From positions 162,127 through 226,126 of the forward strand of contig VSDK01006181.1 in the NCBI GenBank assembly GCA_009767595.1: a stretch of 64,000 bases of DNA, read 5' to 3'. Numbering within the stretch: position 1 is the first letter of the stretch; each line of letters opens with the position of its first letter. The position numbers were made by a program, and so were the translations under genes. This document shows, piece after piece, positions 1 through 11,304 of this stretch. The notes under the pieces were generated by a model. The model searched no databases. It saw nothing but the letters and a program-made list of their open reading frames with translations, and was not told where the DNA came from. Origin of the DNA: Symbiodinium kawagutii (lineage: Eukaryota; Sar; Dinophyceae; Suessiales; Symbiodiniaceae).

Positions 1-480
1 GAAAGGGGAGACAAATGAAGGACAAATGGGAGACAAATGGGAGACAAATGAAAGAAATCATGCGACCAAGTGGACCGAGAGCTAGTAGGGATTAAGAGGG
101 GAGACAAATGAAGGACAAATGGGAGACAAGTACAGGAAATCATGCGGCCAAGTGGACCCAGAGTGGGAGAGAAAGGACAAATGAAGGACAAATGGGAAAC
201 AAATGGGAGACAAATGAAGGAAATCATGCGACCAAGTGGACCCAGAGTGGGGATTGAAAGGGGAGACCAAAGGGACCCAGAGCGGGAGACAAATGAAGGG
301 CAAAGGGGAGGCAAGTAAGAGGCAAAATCACGCGACCAAAGGGACCCAGAGCGGGAGACAAATGAAGGGCAAAATCATGCGACCAAAGGGACCCAGAGTG
401 GGAGACAAATGAAGGGCAAATGGGAGACAAACCCAGAATCTGAGGACGCAAGCCCGGAGACAGAGTCAAAATCATACGGC
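1..480. repeat. Degenerate minisatellite
   Basis: Imperfect tandem array whose units are variants of 'gggagacaaatgaaggacaa' and 'accaagtggacccagagtgg', repeated across the whole interval with many indels. Open frames here only translate the repeat. No gene is seen. The array continues off the left edge of the window. Confidence 0.8.
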
Positions 481-540
481 CAAGGCAAGCGACCTTTTTC
501 AAAGGAGTAAGAACCCCATACAGGTAAACCTGTTTGGGGA

Positions 541-1400
541 AAAAGAAGAAAGAAGAAGAAAGAAGAAGAGAAAGAAAGAAGAAAAAGAGGAAAGAACCAG
601 AAGAAAGAACTAGAAGAAGGTAGAAGAAGGAAGAAGAATGAAAAAGAAGAAGATAGAAGAAGAAAAATAAAAGGAAGAAGAAAGAAGAAGAGAAAGAAAG
701 AAAAAAAAAAGAACAAGCAGAAAGAATGAGAAGAAGGTAGAAGAAGGAAGAAGAATGAAAAAGAAGAAGAAGATAGAAGAAGAAAAATAAAAGGAAGAAG
801 AAAGAAGAAGAGAAAGAAAGAAGAAAAAAAAGAAAGAACAAGAAGAAAGAATGAGAAGAAGGTAGAAGAAGGAAGAAGAATGAAAAAGAAGAAGAAGGTG
901 GAAGAAGAAAAATAAAAGAAAAGAAAGAAGAAAAAGAAGAAAGAACAAGAAGAAAGAATGAGAAGAAGGTAGAAAAAGGCAGAAGAGAGAAGAAGAGAAA
1001 GAAGAAGGAAGAAGAAGAAATAATTCGAAGGAGGAAGAAGAGAAGAAGTTAGAAGAAGGAAAAAATGAAGAAGAAGAAGAAGAAGAAGGTAGAAGAAGGT
1101 AAGAGAAGAAAAAAGAAGAAAGAAGAAGAAAGAAGAAGAAAGAAGAAAAAGAAGAGAAAGAAATTTGAAAAAGAAGAAGGAACAGGAAGAAAGAAGTAGA
1201 AGGAGGAAGAGGAAGGAGAGAAGAAGAAGGAAGAAGAAGTAAAGAAGAAGGTAGAAGAAGGAATAAGAATGAAGAAGAAGACGAAAGTAAAAGAAAGAAG
1301 ATAAAAAGAAGATAAAGAAAGAAAAAAGACGAAGGAAGAAGAAGAAGAAAGAATTAGAAGGAGGAACAAGAAGGAAGAAGAATGAAGAAGAAGCTCCACA
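541..1400. repeat. GAA-rich purine tract
   Basis: About 850 bp of nearly uninterrupted purines on the plus strand, made of GAA, GAAA and GAAGAAG units with rare T or C. The long Phe/Ser/Leu open frames on the complementary strand are translations of TTC/CTT repeats and are not genes. Such homopurine-homopyrimidine tracts can form triplex (H-) DNA; that is general knowledge and is not shown here. Confidence 0.9.
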
Positions 1401-1735
1401 AAAATCGGAATAGGGGACCAAACCAACGGCACACAGTGTGCGTCGGGGGCTTGCCTGCGCGTATGGCATTTGCTGGGCTCCAAAGGTCCACTCCACAGTC
1501 AACGCACGCTAAAGTAACAAGATTTACGTGGAGAGCGAGCAAAAAAAATAAATTGACTAATCTGGATACTTCTAACACTAGTAACCAAAACTACGGCACC
1601 TTCCAGATTCCACAAGAAAATGTCAGCGTTGGCCTTTGTTCGGAAATTGCTTCACACAAAGCTTGATTTTTTAGAGCAACGACGCCTGATAAGCGACAAT
1701 GCAAAGCAAGGTCAGCCAAAATAGTTTTACACCGA

Positions 1736-1799
1736 TATTTTTCTTCCGCAACATGAACTCCGAGCTTATTGGTTCAATGTTTGTACGCATATGATTATC
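1736..1799 (+). repeat. 64 bp direct repeat, copy 1
   Basis: The sequence from 1,736 (starting tatttttcttccgcaacatg) to 1,799 is repeated without a difference at 2,338-2,401, 602 bp away. The flanks differ, so the identical block has sharp ends. No known element end was recognised. Confidence 0.85.
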
Positions 1800-2337
1800 A
1801 CGCAAACGACAAACTCACACCTAAGTCATGCCTGTATCATGTTTCAAGTGCTCTCCCGCATGGGCTCGCAGTTTCCAGGAAATCATGCCTATGTCATGCC
1901 TATTTCTCAAAACACCATCTGTTTGCAAGCGGATTTGTCCACCATTGCAGATAAATCTTCTTAAGCGCTGAAGTCAGCGCAGCTCTTTCTCAATGTAAAT
2001 GCCACTTCTAGCAAGGTATGCTTATCTCATTCCCGACACGCCACTCGAAAACGGGAGCTTGAGCAAAAAGACAACTTGAATGCACCCAGGGTTGAGCGGC
2101 AACAGAAACTACACACAACGTTTCAATAAAACCTTGACTCCAAACCATTGCAACTGGGGGAAACAAAACACAAGCTATTCGCAAGATTCTGATTCCAAAC
2201 TAGGATTTGGAGCAGCATCTTTAAAATGTTGCAAATCGCATGCATTTGATGGATTAGGCACGACTTCTGTGAAAAAAAGCTCCCCAACTAATTGCGATGA
2301 TTTGCCACATTGTAGGCACGACTTTAGCATACCACTG

Positions 2338-2401
2338 TATTTTTCTTCCGCAACATGAACTCCGAGCTTATTGGTTCAATGTTTGTACGCATATGATTAT
2401 C
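2338..2401 (+). repeat. 64 bp direct repeat, copy 2
   Basis: Second identical copy of the block at 1,736-1,799. It could be the remnant of a segmental duplication or two short copies of one dispersed repeat. Confidence 0.85.
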
Positions 2402-4524
2402 GTGAAGTAGGTTGAAACAAATCAAAAGAGCTAGTAGGATGCGGTAGGACGCACTTCTTCCTGCCATGGATGTGAATATGTTGCTTGTACAATATTTTTT
2501 CCGAAGCGCAATGCAGTACCAACCTTGTCGGCGTCCGTATGACAGCAGCAACCCACGTCTACCGCGGCTGATCACACGAGGGACTTGCCACTAGTGAGAA
2601 TTGCGGGCTACTTTCCAGCACCTTAAACAAAGGGCGACCCGATGGGCAAAGGTGAACTCCCAGCGGGCTAATTGAGATGAATAAACGTGGAAGAGCAAGG
2701 TATCCTCAAATGAGAAATGCCCTTTGACGCACGGCAGGATTTGTGACCACTTGTTGTAAATTGAGAAGAGCAAATACAGCTTGGAGCAAAAACGCGAGAA
2801 TGAGGCAACCAAGGCCTCCCGGATAGCCAACGGCGGCCCCTGCCAGCTCGAGCTTGCAGTGGAAAGAGGAAAGTGTCCAAGTGGAGCTGGTTGTCTTGCA
2901 TCAGCTTCTTGCTGATGGTGCATCCTTATACGCATCCTTATAATCGATCTCAGAATCAGACTCATCTGCTTCAAGTTGTACGGCAATGAATGAGTGCACA
3001 ACGAAGAAAAACTAACAGGTCACACAGAGAAAGTTAAGTGTATGGAGCTGCCTTCCCCCACAGGCTAACCAGCTGGAGTAAGTGTAGACCACGGCTAACT
3101 CACACAGAAATCGAGCAAGATGTCGGAGCGAACGCCGTAGCAAAATGAGCAGAACAAATAGCCAGGTGAACGACCTTAGTAGAGCACCTTGTGGATGGCG
3201 AATGAGACCTGGTAGTACCAGAACAACAGGAGAACGAAGTAGATCAGGAGATGCCCCCCCCCCCCTCGAGGCTGACCAGTAGGAGCTGCAGTACACCAGG
3301 GCATTGAGCGAAATGTACTCGTTGAAGAGAAAGAAGACAATCAAGGTAACTTCCAGGAGCAACGTCGAAAACCATGGCTGCTTCCTTATCAAAAACATAG
3401 CCTTATAAAAGGGAATGAGAGGAAGCCGAGCTTGTGCCAAATCCTGCTTGTACAGTATATCATCTAGAAATCTCTTTGGGGTTCTTCAGGGCTAATCAGG
3501 GTTGAGCAATTGGCGTCTACAGGGTCCAACAATACAAGCACAGCACGCTACTGCAGGGTTAAGAAAGCCTAATTCGGGGTCAGGATGTTCCAATGCAACC
3601 AAGGTTGTTCTACTCTTGGCATGGCTTGCTGACCTTTGAAAGCAAGTCTAAGTTGCCACTCAGTTTTCACCAAGTTCCCAGAACCCAGATTCCCGGAACC
3701 CCCAGAACAGGGGGACCAGCATGGAGGGTGCCACAATCATTCCGGAAGCTAAATTGGCTCAGACCCCTTCGTTCTGAAAACAGGTAAAAAACATGTGTAG
3801 CTGCTGGGGAAGACGGAGAAGTCGTTTGCAAATAACAGATGTGCAATCAGAATTCCAAATAAACAGAGGAAGGTTCGTCAGAGCGACTGTCCTCGAAGAG
3901 AATGGAACAGTAGCCTTTCTCGACCAGCTCCTGCGGTGTTCCACAAATAAACTGCATGTGTATTGTGTGTCCGTATGCACTGTACGTTTCCAATTATAGG
4001 TGCGTGCGCACAATATATTTATTTGTAGATTGATCAGTAAATGAACAAATAAATAACTAGATAAATAAAGAAATACAGACATACAAACAGACAGACAAAC
4101 AAACATACAAACATACATACATAGATACATACATTACACCAAACTAAACTACACTACACTACAGTACCTTGCCATACCTTACATGACATTACATTACATA
4201 TGTACATATATATATATATATACATAGTTATGTGCACATACAAAATGGCAACAGTATATTCATAGGAGTGATATGGTGAGAATACTCTGCATTTAAGATT
4301 GGCCGCATGTGTTGTCAACGTCGAATTCTAGGTTGTATGCACATGCACCTTCGCAACATTCCTATGCACACACACACACACAACACAAGCAACTGAACTC
4401 ATACTACTCTTCCATGAGGCTCTGAAAGGCCAAACATGGAGGTCTATGTTTCAGGAGCAGTGCAGGACAACTGTTTGCCAGCATTCATGCAGATGTGTAT
4501 TTATGTATGTCCAAACCTAGAAAC

Positions 4525-4700
4525 GTATGTATGTATGTATGTATGTATGAATGTATGAATGTATGAATGAATGTGTCTGTATGTCTGTACGCCCGTTTGT
4601 CTGTCCGTCTGTCCGTCGGTCTGTCTCCCTCGCTGTATAAACTCACATTCTGCCTGTCTGTATGAGTGTATGTAGGTAGGTAGGTAGGTAGGTAGGTATG
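4525..4700. repeat. (GTAT)n, (ATGA)n and (GTAG)n microsatellites
   Basis: Tetranucleotide runs gtatgtat, gaatgtat and, at about 4,675-4,699, gtaggtagg. They are separated by Tyr/Cys-style low-complexity sequence with no gene. They lie just beyond the probable stop codon of the KH-domain exon. Confidence 0.85.
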
Positions 4701-4747
4701 TTGCAAAATGTCTGCGGCTAGACATACACATTTAAGCCAATCACAAC

Positions 4748-4861
4748 TCATGACAGATTGTTGAGGGTTGTTTGGCATAGTTTTTCGCACAACCAGAACT
4801 GAAAGGCACAAGGCCGGAACTGTCTCCCAGCCTTGATCGCCATATAGGCCATGTCCACAGC
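4748..4861 (-). CDS. Candidate last exon of KH-domain gene
   Basis: Minus-strand exon that follows an AG|G acceptor (the exon's first base is 4,861) and reads 37 codons to a TGA at 4,748-4,750. It begins AVDMAYMAIKAG, which fits the C-terminal helix of a KH RNA-binding domain, and ends in a short Cys-containing tail. It joins in phase 0 to the exon ending at 4,962, whose last codons (QEAM) precede a GT donor. The KH helix could continue into a further splice, so the stop codon is less certain than the domain call. Confidence 0.5.
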   Translation of the reverse strand, partial: AVDMAYMAIKAGRQFRPCAFQFWLCEKLCQTTLNNLS

Positions 4862-4961
4862 CTTTCATCGAATCCGAAAGCAATAAGAAGAATGAAAGAA
4901 GAATGAGAACACGAAAAGAAGAATTCGAATGAATTAGAAAGACAAAGTTGTAAAGTCAGAC

Positions 4962-5033
4962 CATGGCCTCCTGAGGACCTGCAATTGTGAAAACTTCACC
5001 GTTCGCGTCGATTCGGCTCACGCCAGTTTTCTC
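4962..5033 (-). CDS. KH-domain exon (central part)
   Basis: A 72 bp, 24-codon exon on the minus strand, bounded by a CAG|G acceptor and an ATG|GT donor. It encodes EKTGVSRIDANGEVFTIAGP followed by QEAM. This matches the middle of a KH fold: the end of helix B, strand beta-prime and the strand ending in I.G. Placed after the exon at 6,606-6,678 it completes a KH domain with no frame change. KH domains bind single-stranded RNA or DNA, so the host protein is probably an RNA-binding protein. Confidence 0.62.
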
Positions 5034-5052
5034 CTGTAACGCGAAACAGAAG

Positions 5053-5100
5053 CATACAATGCTCCATACAATGCTCCATACAATGCTCCATACAATGCTT
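5053..5100. repeat. 12 bp tandem repeat
   Basis: Four near-perfect copies of atacaatgctcc, lying within the proposed KH intron close to its acceptor. Confidence 0.85.
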
Positions 5101-5394
5101 CTAAAATTCAAAAGAGGAAAAGCTTGTCCATCTACCTGTGGGTACAAGTAGGTCGGTAGCAGCTAGGCAAGTGCGTGATAGGTGGATCGGCAGACAAACA
5201 GATAGACCAATCAATCGATACAAAGACAATACAAACGTTGCATGCATTATTTCTTTATGATATACCAATGCATACATGTATGATACATGTATATCATAGA
5301 CACGAGGATAGGTGCATGCATACGCAGAAAGATGCATAGTACGTGATACATAAATGTAGACATAGGTGAAGAAAATGATAAACAAACAGGAGCA

Positions 5395-5937
5395 TAGATA
5401 GATAGACAGATAGATAGATAGATGGATGGATGGACGGACGGACGGACGGATGCATGCATGGATGGATGGATTGATTGATTGATTAGATAGATAGGACTAG
5501 ATAAGATAGGATAAGATAAGATTAGATTAGACTAGACTAGATAGATAGATTGAGAGATAGATAAGTAGATAGATAGATAGGATAAGATAGGATAAGATAG
5601 GATAAGATAGGATAAGATAGGATAAGATAGGATAAGATAAGATAGGATAAGATAGGATAAGATAGGATTAGATGAGACAAGATTTTAAAAAACGTAGATA
5701 AGATAAGATAAGATTAGATTAGATTAGATTAGATTAGATTAGATTGCAAGAAATGAGATTGGAATAGAATAGAATAGAATAGAATAGCATAGAATAGCAT
5801 AGCATAACATAGCATAGCATAGAATCGCATCGCATAGCATAGCATAGCATAGCATAGGATAGGATAGGATAGGATAGGATAGATAGACAGATAGATAGAT
5901 AGATGGATAGATAGATAGATTGATTGATTGATGGATG

Positions 5938-5969
<32 letters not shown>

Positions 5970-6018
5970 AGATAGACAGGACAAGATAAGATAAGAGAAG
6001 ATTAGATTAGATAAGACT

Positions 6019-6068
<50 letters not shown>

Positions 6069-6069
6069 C

Positions 6070-6113
<44 letters not shown>

Positions 6114-6115
6114 GT
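5395..6115. repeat. Compound GATA / AGATT / AGCAT / AGGAT satellite
   Basis: About 700 bp of adjoining short-unit arrays: GATA and GGAT/GATT 4-mers, a 10-mer (gataggataa) at about 5,579-5,670, AGATT 5-mers at about 5,700-5,745, AGAAT then AGCAT then AGGAT 5-mers at about 5,760-5,880, and GATA again at about 6,020-6,112. Neighbouring blocks differ by single-base changes, which suggests stepwise mutation followed by local expansion. Confidence 0.92.
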
Positions 6116-6605
6116 AAAGAGATGGATAGAGACACAGAGCAAAATAATTAGATGTAGATAGGCAGATATAGAGAGAGATGTACGGAGAGAGGGAAAGAAA
6201 GAGCTAACAGAGGCACTTGTAAAGAAAGAGATGGAAAAAAGATGGATACGTTCATGCATGCATGCAAACAGTAGGTGTATGGATGCATGGAGACACGGGC
6301 GGATGGATAGACACACAGACCACTACTCGGGCAAATAGACTAAACGACAAACCCAGAGCAAGCAATTGGATCATAAAATCTTTTTAGATCTCTTCTATCA
6401 GGATGAAGACATGGCTAGAATATGTCTGCGGGAAATTGTGCAGCAATGCAAATGTATACCTGTGCATGTATACGTATTTATATTTACATATATATAATTT
6501 ATATTATATATATATATATCATGCATATATTGGTGTGGGTGCATGTGCCAGTTCCAATCTATCGTAATATGCATGGGTGAAGAACGCGCATTATCCATGA
6601 CTGGC

Positions 6606-6678
6606 CTTGATTTGCTGGATCTTTGATCCCTTGGGTCCAATGACAACTCCGATCCTTGGAAGCTCAACTTGAAGCACT
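6606..6678 (-). CDS. KH-domain exon (GxxG loop)
   Basis: Minus-strand segment reading VELPRIGVVIGPKGSKIQQI then K. It carries the KH signature IGxxIGxxG with GPKG as the nucleic-acid-binding loop. The 3' boundary at 6,606 (AAG|GC) joins in frame to the exon at 4,962-5,033, giving the continuous ...QQIK-EKTGV... of a KH domain. The 5' boundary is less certain: either ACAG or CAAG could be the acceptor. This is the best-supported host exon in the window. Confidence 0.65.
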
Positions 6679-6859
6679 GTTCAGAAGAAGAAGAATAGAA
6701 TAGAATAGAATGGGATAAAGTATAATGAGAAAAAATATGCTAAGAATAGAATGTACTAGGAATAAAATTACAGTAGAAGAATACTTTGACAAAAGACAAA
6801 AGAGAAGTCTAAATTCGACCGACGGAATCTCTAAATGAATTTCACAAATTTCCAACTAC

Positions 6860-6945
6860 CTGGATCTCCCTTCATCTGAGAACTGAGTCATGTGCTTGTT
6901 CTCCGGCACCTTGATGTTTGAGGTGTGGAGGCTGCTCTTCTCGGC
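6860..6945 (-). CDS. Candidate exon upstream of KH domain
   Basis: Open minus-strand segment between a GAG|GCC acceptor and a CAG|GTAG donor. It reads AEKSSLHTSNIKVPENKHMT and onward. NIKVPENK resembles the first strand of a KH domain, but no GxxG loop follows. The phase does not join simply to the next exon, so the exact boundaries or an intervening exon remain unresolved. Confidence 0.35.
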
Positions 6946-7109
6946 CTCGCGAGACACAGAAATTCAAAACGTGAAAGAAGTTGCTTTGACTTTGGAAAAT
7001 GAACTTCTTTCCTTTGGATCATTCCTTTCCTTTCGGCTTCCTTGATTTGGGCTCACTTCTTTGAAATCACTTTTTTCGAAGCTCAAAGCAGTTCCTTTCC
7101 TTCAAAATG

Positions 7110-7300
7110 TGTGACTTTTGAGGCACTGCTTTCGGCTCGCCTGCTCTGCCTCAAGGGCGGCCTTGGCAGCAGCACCTTTTTCAGCGACCTTGGCCATGAA
7201 TGCAGCGATCTCTTCCTTGGAAGCAGCCTCACAGGTCACAGGACACATCACTGGCTCAACAAATTCATCTCTCAGTGGACCTGCCTTAGGAGGAGCCATT
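7110..7300 (-). CDS. Candidate exon, Ala/Glu-rich helical segment
   Basis: The minus-strand frame encodes PLRDEFVEPVMCPVTCEA followed by an alanine-, lysine- and glutamate-rich helix (FMAKVAEKGAAAKAALEAEQ). Composition and length fit a coding exon. A possible AAG|GCAGG acceptor and a GAGCAG|GC donor would trim it to about 7,140-7,285. The function is not recognised. Confidence 0.4.
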
Positions 7301-7388
7301 CCCGGCACAACGTTCGTGGGAACCTGCCAACTAAAAACATCTCAAAGCACTGGGGGGCCCTGGTTCTTAATGTCGGGTTTAACAACAG

Positions 7389-7424
7389 CATCTCTGAGCA
7401 TCTCTGAGCATCTCTGAGCATCGC
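7389..7424. repeat. 10 bp tandem repeat
   Basis: Three and a half copies of gcatctctga. Confidence 0.8.
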
Positions 7425-7788
7425 TTGTTGCAATGGAAACATTGCATTGCTGTAAGTTCCACACCATGCCAGGGATCAACTTCTGATCCTTGCCACGCGT
7501 GGCCTGGAGTGCACAGGATAAAGGAACAAAAGGGACAGAAAGTTAGACTCAAAAAGGACTCAACAAAGACTCACGCAATCAGAACAAATGAGAGAAAAAA
7601 AAAGAAACATATAGATGTCAGTCACAAATATATTCACTGAAAAGACTCAAAATGCAAAATTTGCGACCCACTTTCTTGACACTCTTTAAACGGACAGCCA
7701 TCAAAAAAGCTGACTTGGACCAGCTTAAGAAAGGAACACGATTGCAAGAATGGTGAAAGCTGGAAGTCTTCTGACGTCAGAAGTCGAC

Positions 7789-7890
7789 CTGCTCCTTCTT
7801 GATTTGCTCTTGCTTCTCCTTTCGCTTCTGTGCTTGCTTGGAGAGGCCAGTAGACTGCTCCCATTCACCGCCAGTTCCATCATCCTCAGT
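7789..7890 (-). CDS. Candidate exon, acidic then basic coiled coil
   Basis: A 102 bp, 34-codon open exon on the minus strand, ending CAG|GTCGAC. It runs from an acidic TEDDGTGGEWEQ start through STGLSK to a Lys/Gln/Glu-rich helix (QAQKRKEKQEQIKKEQ). The residue composition, the whole number of codons and the GT donor support an exon. It lies 5' of the KH exons on the same strand and could belong to the same RNA-binding protein. Confidence 0.45.
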
Positions 7891-7999
7891 CTCTGGGTTT
7901 TGTCAGCTGAGAGCTCTAAGAGTCTCTCTTTTGGAGTCTCTCTTTCTGAGAATTGCAGTCTCTCTGTCTCTTCCTAAGGGAGTGTCTCTTTTGGGGTCT

Positions 8000-8115
8000 C
8001 GCTTTGAGGTACAGACAACTTCGAACGGCTGCACCACCTCAACGCGCTCAGGTCGATCTTCCTTCTCCTCGACATGGACAGTCACATAGCGAGAACATGA
8101 AATTGATAAACTGAG
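8000..8115 (-). CDS. Candidate exon
   Basis: The minus-strand frame reads RYVTVHVEEKEDRPERVEVV then QPFEVV. It has charged-hydrophobic alternation typical of a globular beta segment. No intact splice acceptor is obvious, so the limits are approximate and the function is unknown. Confidence 0.35.
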
Positions 8116-8204
8116 CATGTCATAACTTGTTGCTATGAAATCCTGGTGTTTCTTCTTGAAGTCAACTTGAAGTCGATCTTTCATTTCTGTTTTTTCGAGA
8201 TGTC

Positions 8205-8280
8205 GAAACACTTTGGTTCCAGTCCTCCTTCTTCGGAGCTGCTCCGGCCTTCGATTTTGCGGCAGCCTTGGTGCTCACTC
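8205..8280 (-). CDS. Candidate exon, Ala/Lys-rich
   Basis: The minus-strand frame encodes STKAAAKSKAGAAPKKED. It is the first of a series of Ala/Lys/Pro-rich segments that recurs up to 13.6 kb. Limits are approximate. Confidence 0.3.
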
Positions 8281-8756
8281 CATCTGCTGAGATCAAAGAA
8301 TGAAAGAAGTCGATTTTTTCTATTGAGTGAGTCCATTTGATAAGTCTAGTCTAAAACGCCATCAATTTATTTGCAAGTTATCAAAGTTTATCTAAGCTCA
8401 TTCAACTCCATTGTTCTTTGTGTTTCCTCCAAATGTCGGGTGAGGGTCTTTAGTTCACTTCTTAGGTTTCTCCCGGTACTTCTCTTCGTCCTAGCCTTTC
8501 ACCTCTCCTTCATCTTCACAAGCCGGGTCCCATGTCTGCCGATTGCAAGCAGAATAAATGTCAGTCTTGTCAGAATATAATCTTTGTGTCAGAAAATATG
8601 TCAAAAGAGATGCAACCTGATTTTTCACAAGGTTTGCCAGTCTTTTTGTCAGAGCCAGTACCGGGATGTCAATCTAAATGCGGGATTTCAGATTCATATG
8701 TCAGCCTATCTGGCAGAAAATCTGGCAGAATAAATGCCACGTCACATGTTTGTGTG

Positions 8757-8787
<31 letters not shown>

Positions 8788-9494
8788 TTTTGTATATATA
8801 CACGTATGTATACACGTGGGAACGCATGTCACTGTTAAAAATGCCATTCCACACCACGACCTCTATCTCAAAGCCAAAACATAGTCTAGCATCATATCAT
8901 GTCAAATGAAATAAAACAATGAAGCATAATACAAAACAAAATCATACAATGTAACATGTTGACAGCGAGCCCACGTGTCGGAACAAAAGGCAGAGGATAA
9001 AGAAAAATATGAGGATCAAAACATATTAGACTGGGAAAAATCTTCACCAATTCAACCTTTGATTTTCCATGGTGTTTGCAGCGTCCAAACTGTGATTTTC
9101 CGTGTAATTTGCAGCATTTCAGATGTCCAACATTTCATTTTCCATGGTAATTGCTGTGTTTGGGACTTTCAACCTTTAATTTTCTGTGTAGCTGCAGGCT
9201 AGATGGACAGATGCGGTACACAAATAGACAAGGTAGATCGATAGATAACGTAGACAGATTGGATCAGATAGACAGATTGATTGATGGATAATGATGGATA
9301 ATGTAGATAGTAGAAAGACAAAATAGTAAAATGCAAAGGACACACAGGTCAACAGATCGTAGGCACAATTCATAATTACAAAAACTGGGGGGAGGCTAGG
9401 AGGAGGGCGCAGCGCCTCCCCCCCATGGCGTTCTGGAAGTGAGTGAAAAGATAAGAGCAGTAGATATACACGGATACTTAGATACTTTGATACT

Positions 9495-9535
9495 TACATA
9501 GATTATAGATAGATAGATAGATAGATAGATAGAAA
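9495..9535. repeat. (GATA)n microsatellite
   Basis: Run of tagatagatag, flanked by degenerate GATA-like sequence from 9,220 onward. Confidence 0.85.
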
Positions 9536-11205
9536 GATGCATCGATGGCCAGATAGACATTGACAAATAGAGGTCTATAGATAGAGGGAGTTGGAGAGGT
9601 TCCATCCTTCGTGCACAATTATGTCCTTTGATCCTGATAGTATTTTGTTTGATCAGTACTTTTTTGATCTAGATGCCCAGAGCAAATGTCAGGATGCATG
9701 TCAGCCGAGACGTCAAATGTCAGTCCATAGGTATCTGCATGGGAGGACAAGGAAGGGACATACATGTTGGTTCCGTCTCTATCTCTGCATCAGAAAAAAT
9801 GACGGTTCGATCACAATATACAAAGGTACACATATTCATATACAATACATATTTTTGTGTACATATATATATATACAAGTTTCCATGTCTGAACAAGCGT
9901 GAGAACATCTGGCATGTCTCTAAATAAAGTTCAAAACTGAAAGAAGAACTTAGTTCTTTTTGTGTCAAACTTGGTTTCTCTTAGTTTCAACTCAAACTTT
10001 GAAAAAGCTTATGGGTCTCTGTCCGAATCGCGAGGTATCTCAGTCCTGGCCTTGGGTGCAGAAGGCTTCGGCTCTGCCTTCCCCTGAAACAGAAAGACAT
10101 GAGGAGAGAAAGAGTAGAGAAAGACATGACAGGAAAAGAAAAACAAGGAAGGGAACGAGAGAAGACAACAAAAAAACGCAAGAGTCCAATGGCAACGGAT
10201 GATGTGCTTTGTGCCAGATTCTCAGGAAATCTGCTTGAGCAAAAGGGTCGTTGGATCAGCTATGCGCGGCCTTGGCCTTTGGTGCAGGTGGTTCCGGAGC
10301 AGGAGGCGGCTCCTAAGCACAGTCTAGAGCCATGACAAACCGAACTCTGGAGTGGTACTTTTCATGGACATGAAATCTGCCAATCCTTTCAGGTTCGGAT
10401 CCTTTCAGGCGGCTCCAAATCAGTTCATCCAAACTATCCATGTCGACGACGGTGTCAATCCTTTTTAAGCTGTTTTTTTTCATATTATTTCATATTCTTA
10501 GCCGTTGAAAATCGTAAAGGAACGCCAAGCGACGACCTTCTGAGTCTTCTGTGCTGCCTTGGGCTTGGGCTCAGCCTTCGCCTGGCAACACATGGCCTTT
10601 TCCAAAGTCTTCGCCCTCCTTGGACCTCCTGGGACCACCTTGGACCACCTTGGACCCCATTGCCTTCCTGATCTTTCCAACCGAATGAACTGGGAAGGAT
10701 CTGTTTCATTTTATCATTCCATGTATCATTCTTTTGTCATCTTTGTCTCAGGAAATGGTGACGCTACTCTGAATGGTAGCCAATCGTCTTAGGGACTTTG
10801 CAGTCATGTGAAGGATTGGAAGCCAAGGAATGGAATGAAAATCTGAGATTCGGGGTCTGCTTGTAAACCCCGAGACCACTCCATGGAGTTTTCCCGAGGC
10901 ATTTTCGGAAAGCACCACAGGGGCATTCAAGAAATGAGAAGAGAGAGGAGACAGCAAAGAGTAAAGAGGTCTAAAACAGGTCTTGCCAAGAGCAATCTCG
11001 CTTAGTCTTCTGTCGAAGTCTTAGTCTTGGATTTGAGTCGAAGTCTTGCGTGCCAGCGTCTCCAGACTAGTGAACTCCTGAAGGCTTCGGTTGTCCAAAC
11101 ACTGGGGAGAATTGGATGGAGCTTCCTCTACACGCATTCTCAATAAGTTCATCTCAGTCATGATCATCAATGAGAGATATGCAGATATATATATATATAC
11201 ATGTA

Positions 11206-11271
11206 CATACATACATACATACATACATACATACATACATACATACATACATACATACATACATACATACA

Positions 11272-11302
<31 letters not shown>
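11206..11302. repeat. (ACAT)n microsatellite
   Basis: About 23 uninterrupted copies of cata, preceded by a short (TA)n run. The overlapping Tyr/Ile/His or Cys/Met/Tyr open frames are artefacts of the repeat. Confidence 0.95.

Positions 11303-11304
<2 letters not shown>

Larger units (their letters stand above)
1401..4130. other. No supported gene; a direct-repeat pair inside
   Basis: Mixed-composition DNA without an open frame showing recognisable domains. It contains the 64 bp direct repeat pair listed separately. Short frames of 60-140 codons occur on both strands but show no conserved motif or consistent splice context. Confidence 0.5.
5034..6605 (-). other. Intron inside the KH domain, GC-AG type
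   Basis: This 1,572 bp interval separates the two KH-coding exons. On the minus strand it begins GC after AAG and ends CAG before GAG, so it would be a GC-AG intron in phase 0. Dinoflagellate introns are known for GC and GA donors and a G after the acceptor AG. Most of the interval is tandem satellite DNA (5,053-5,100 and 5,395-6,115). Confidence 0.5.

Noticed and set aside
224-1502. Phe/Ser/Leu-rich open frames of up to 375 codons
   Set aside because: Read-out of TTC/CTT repeats on the complement of the purine tract, with no other protein character.
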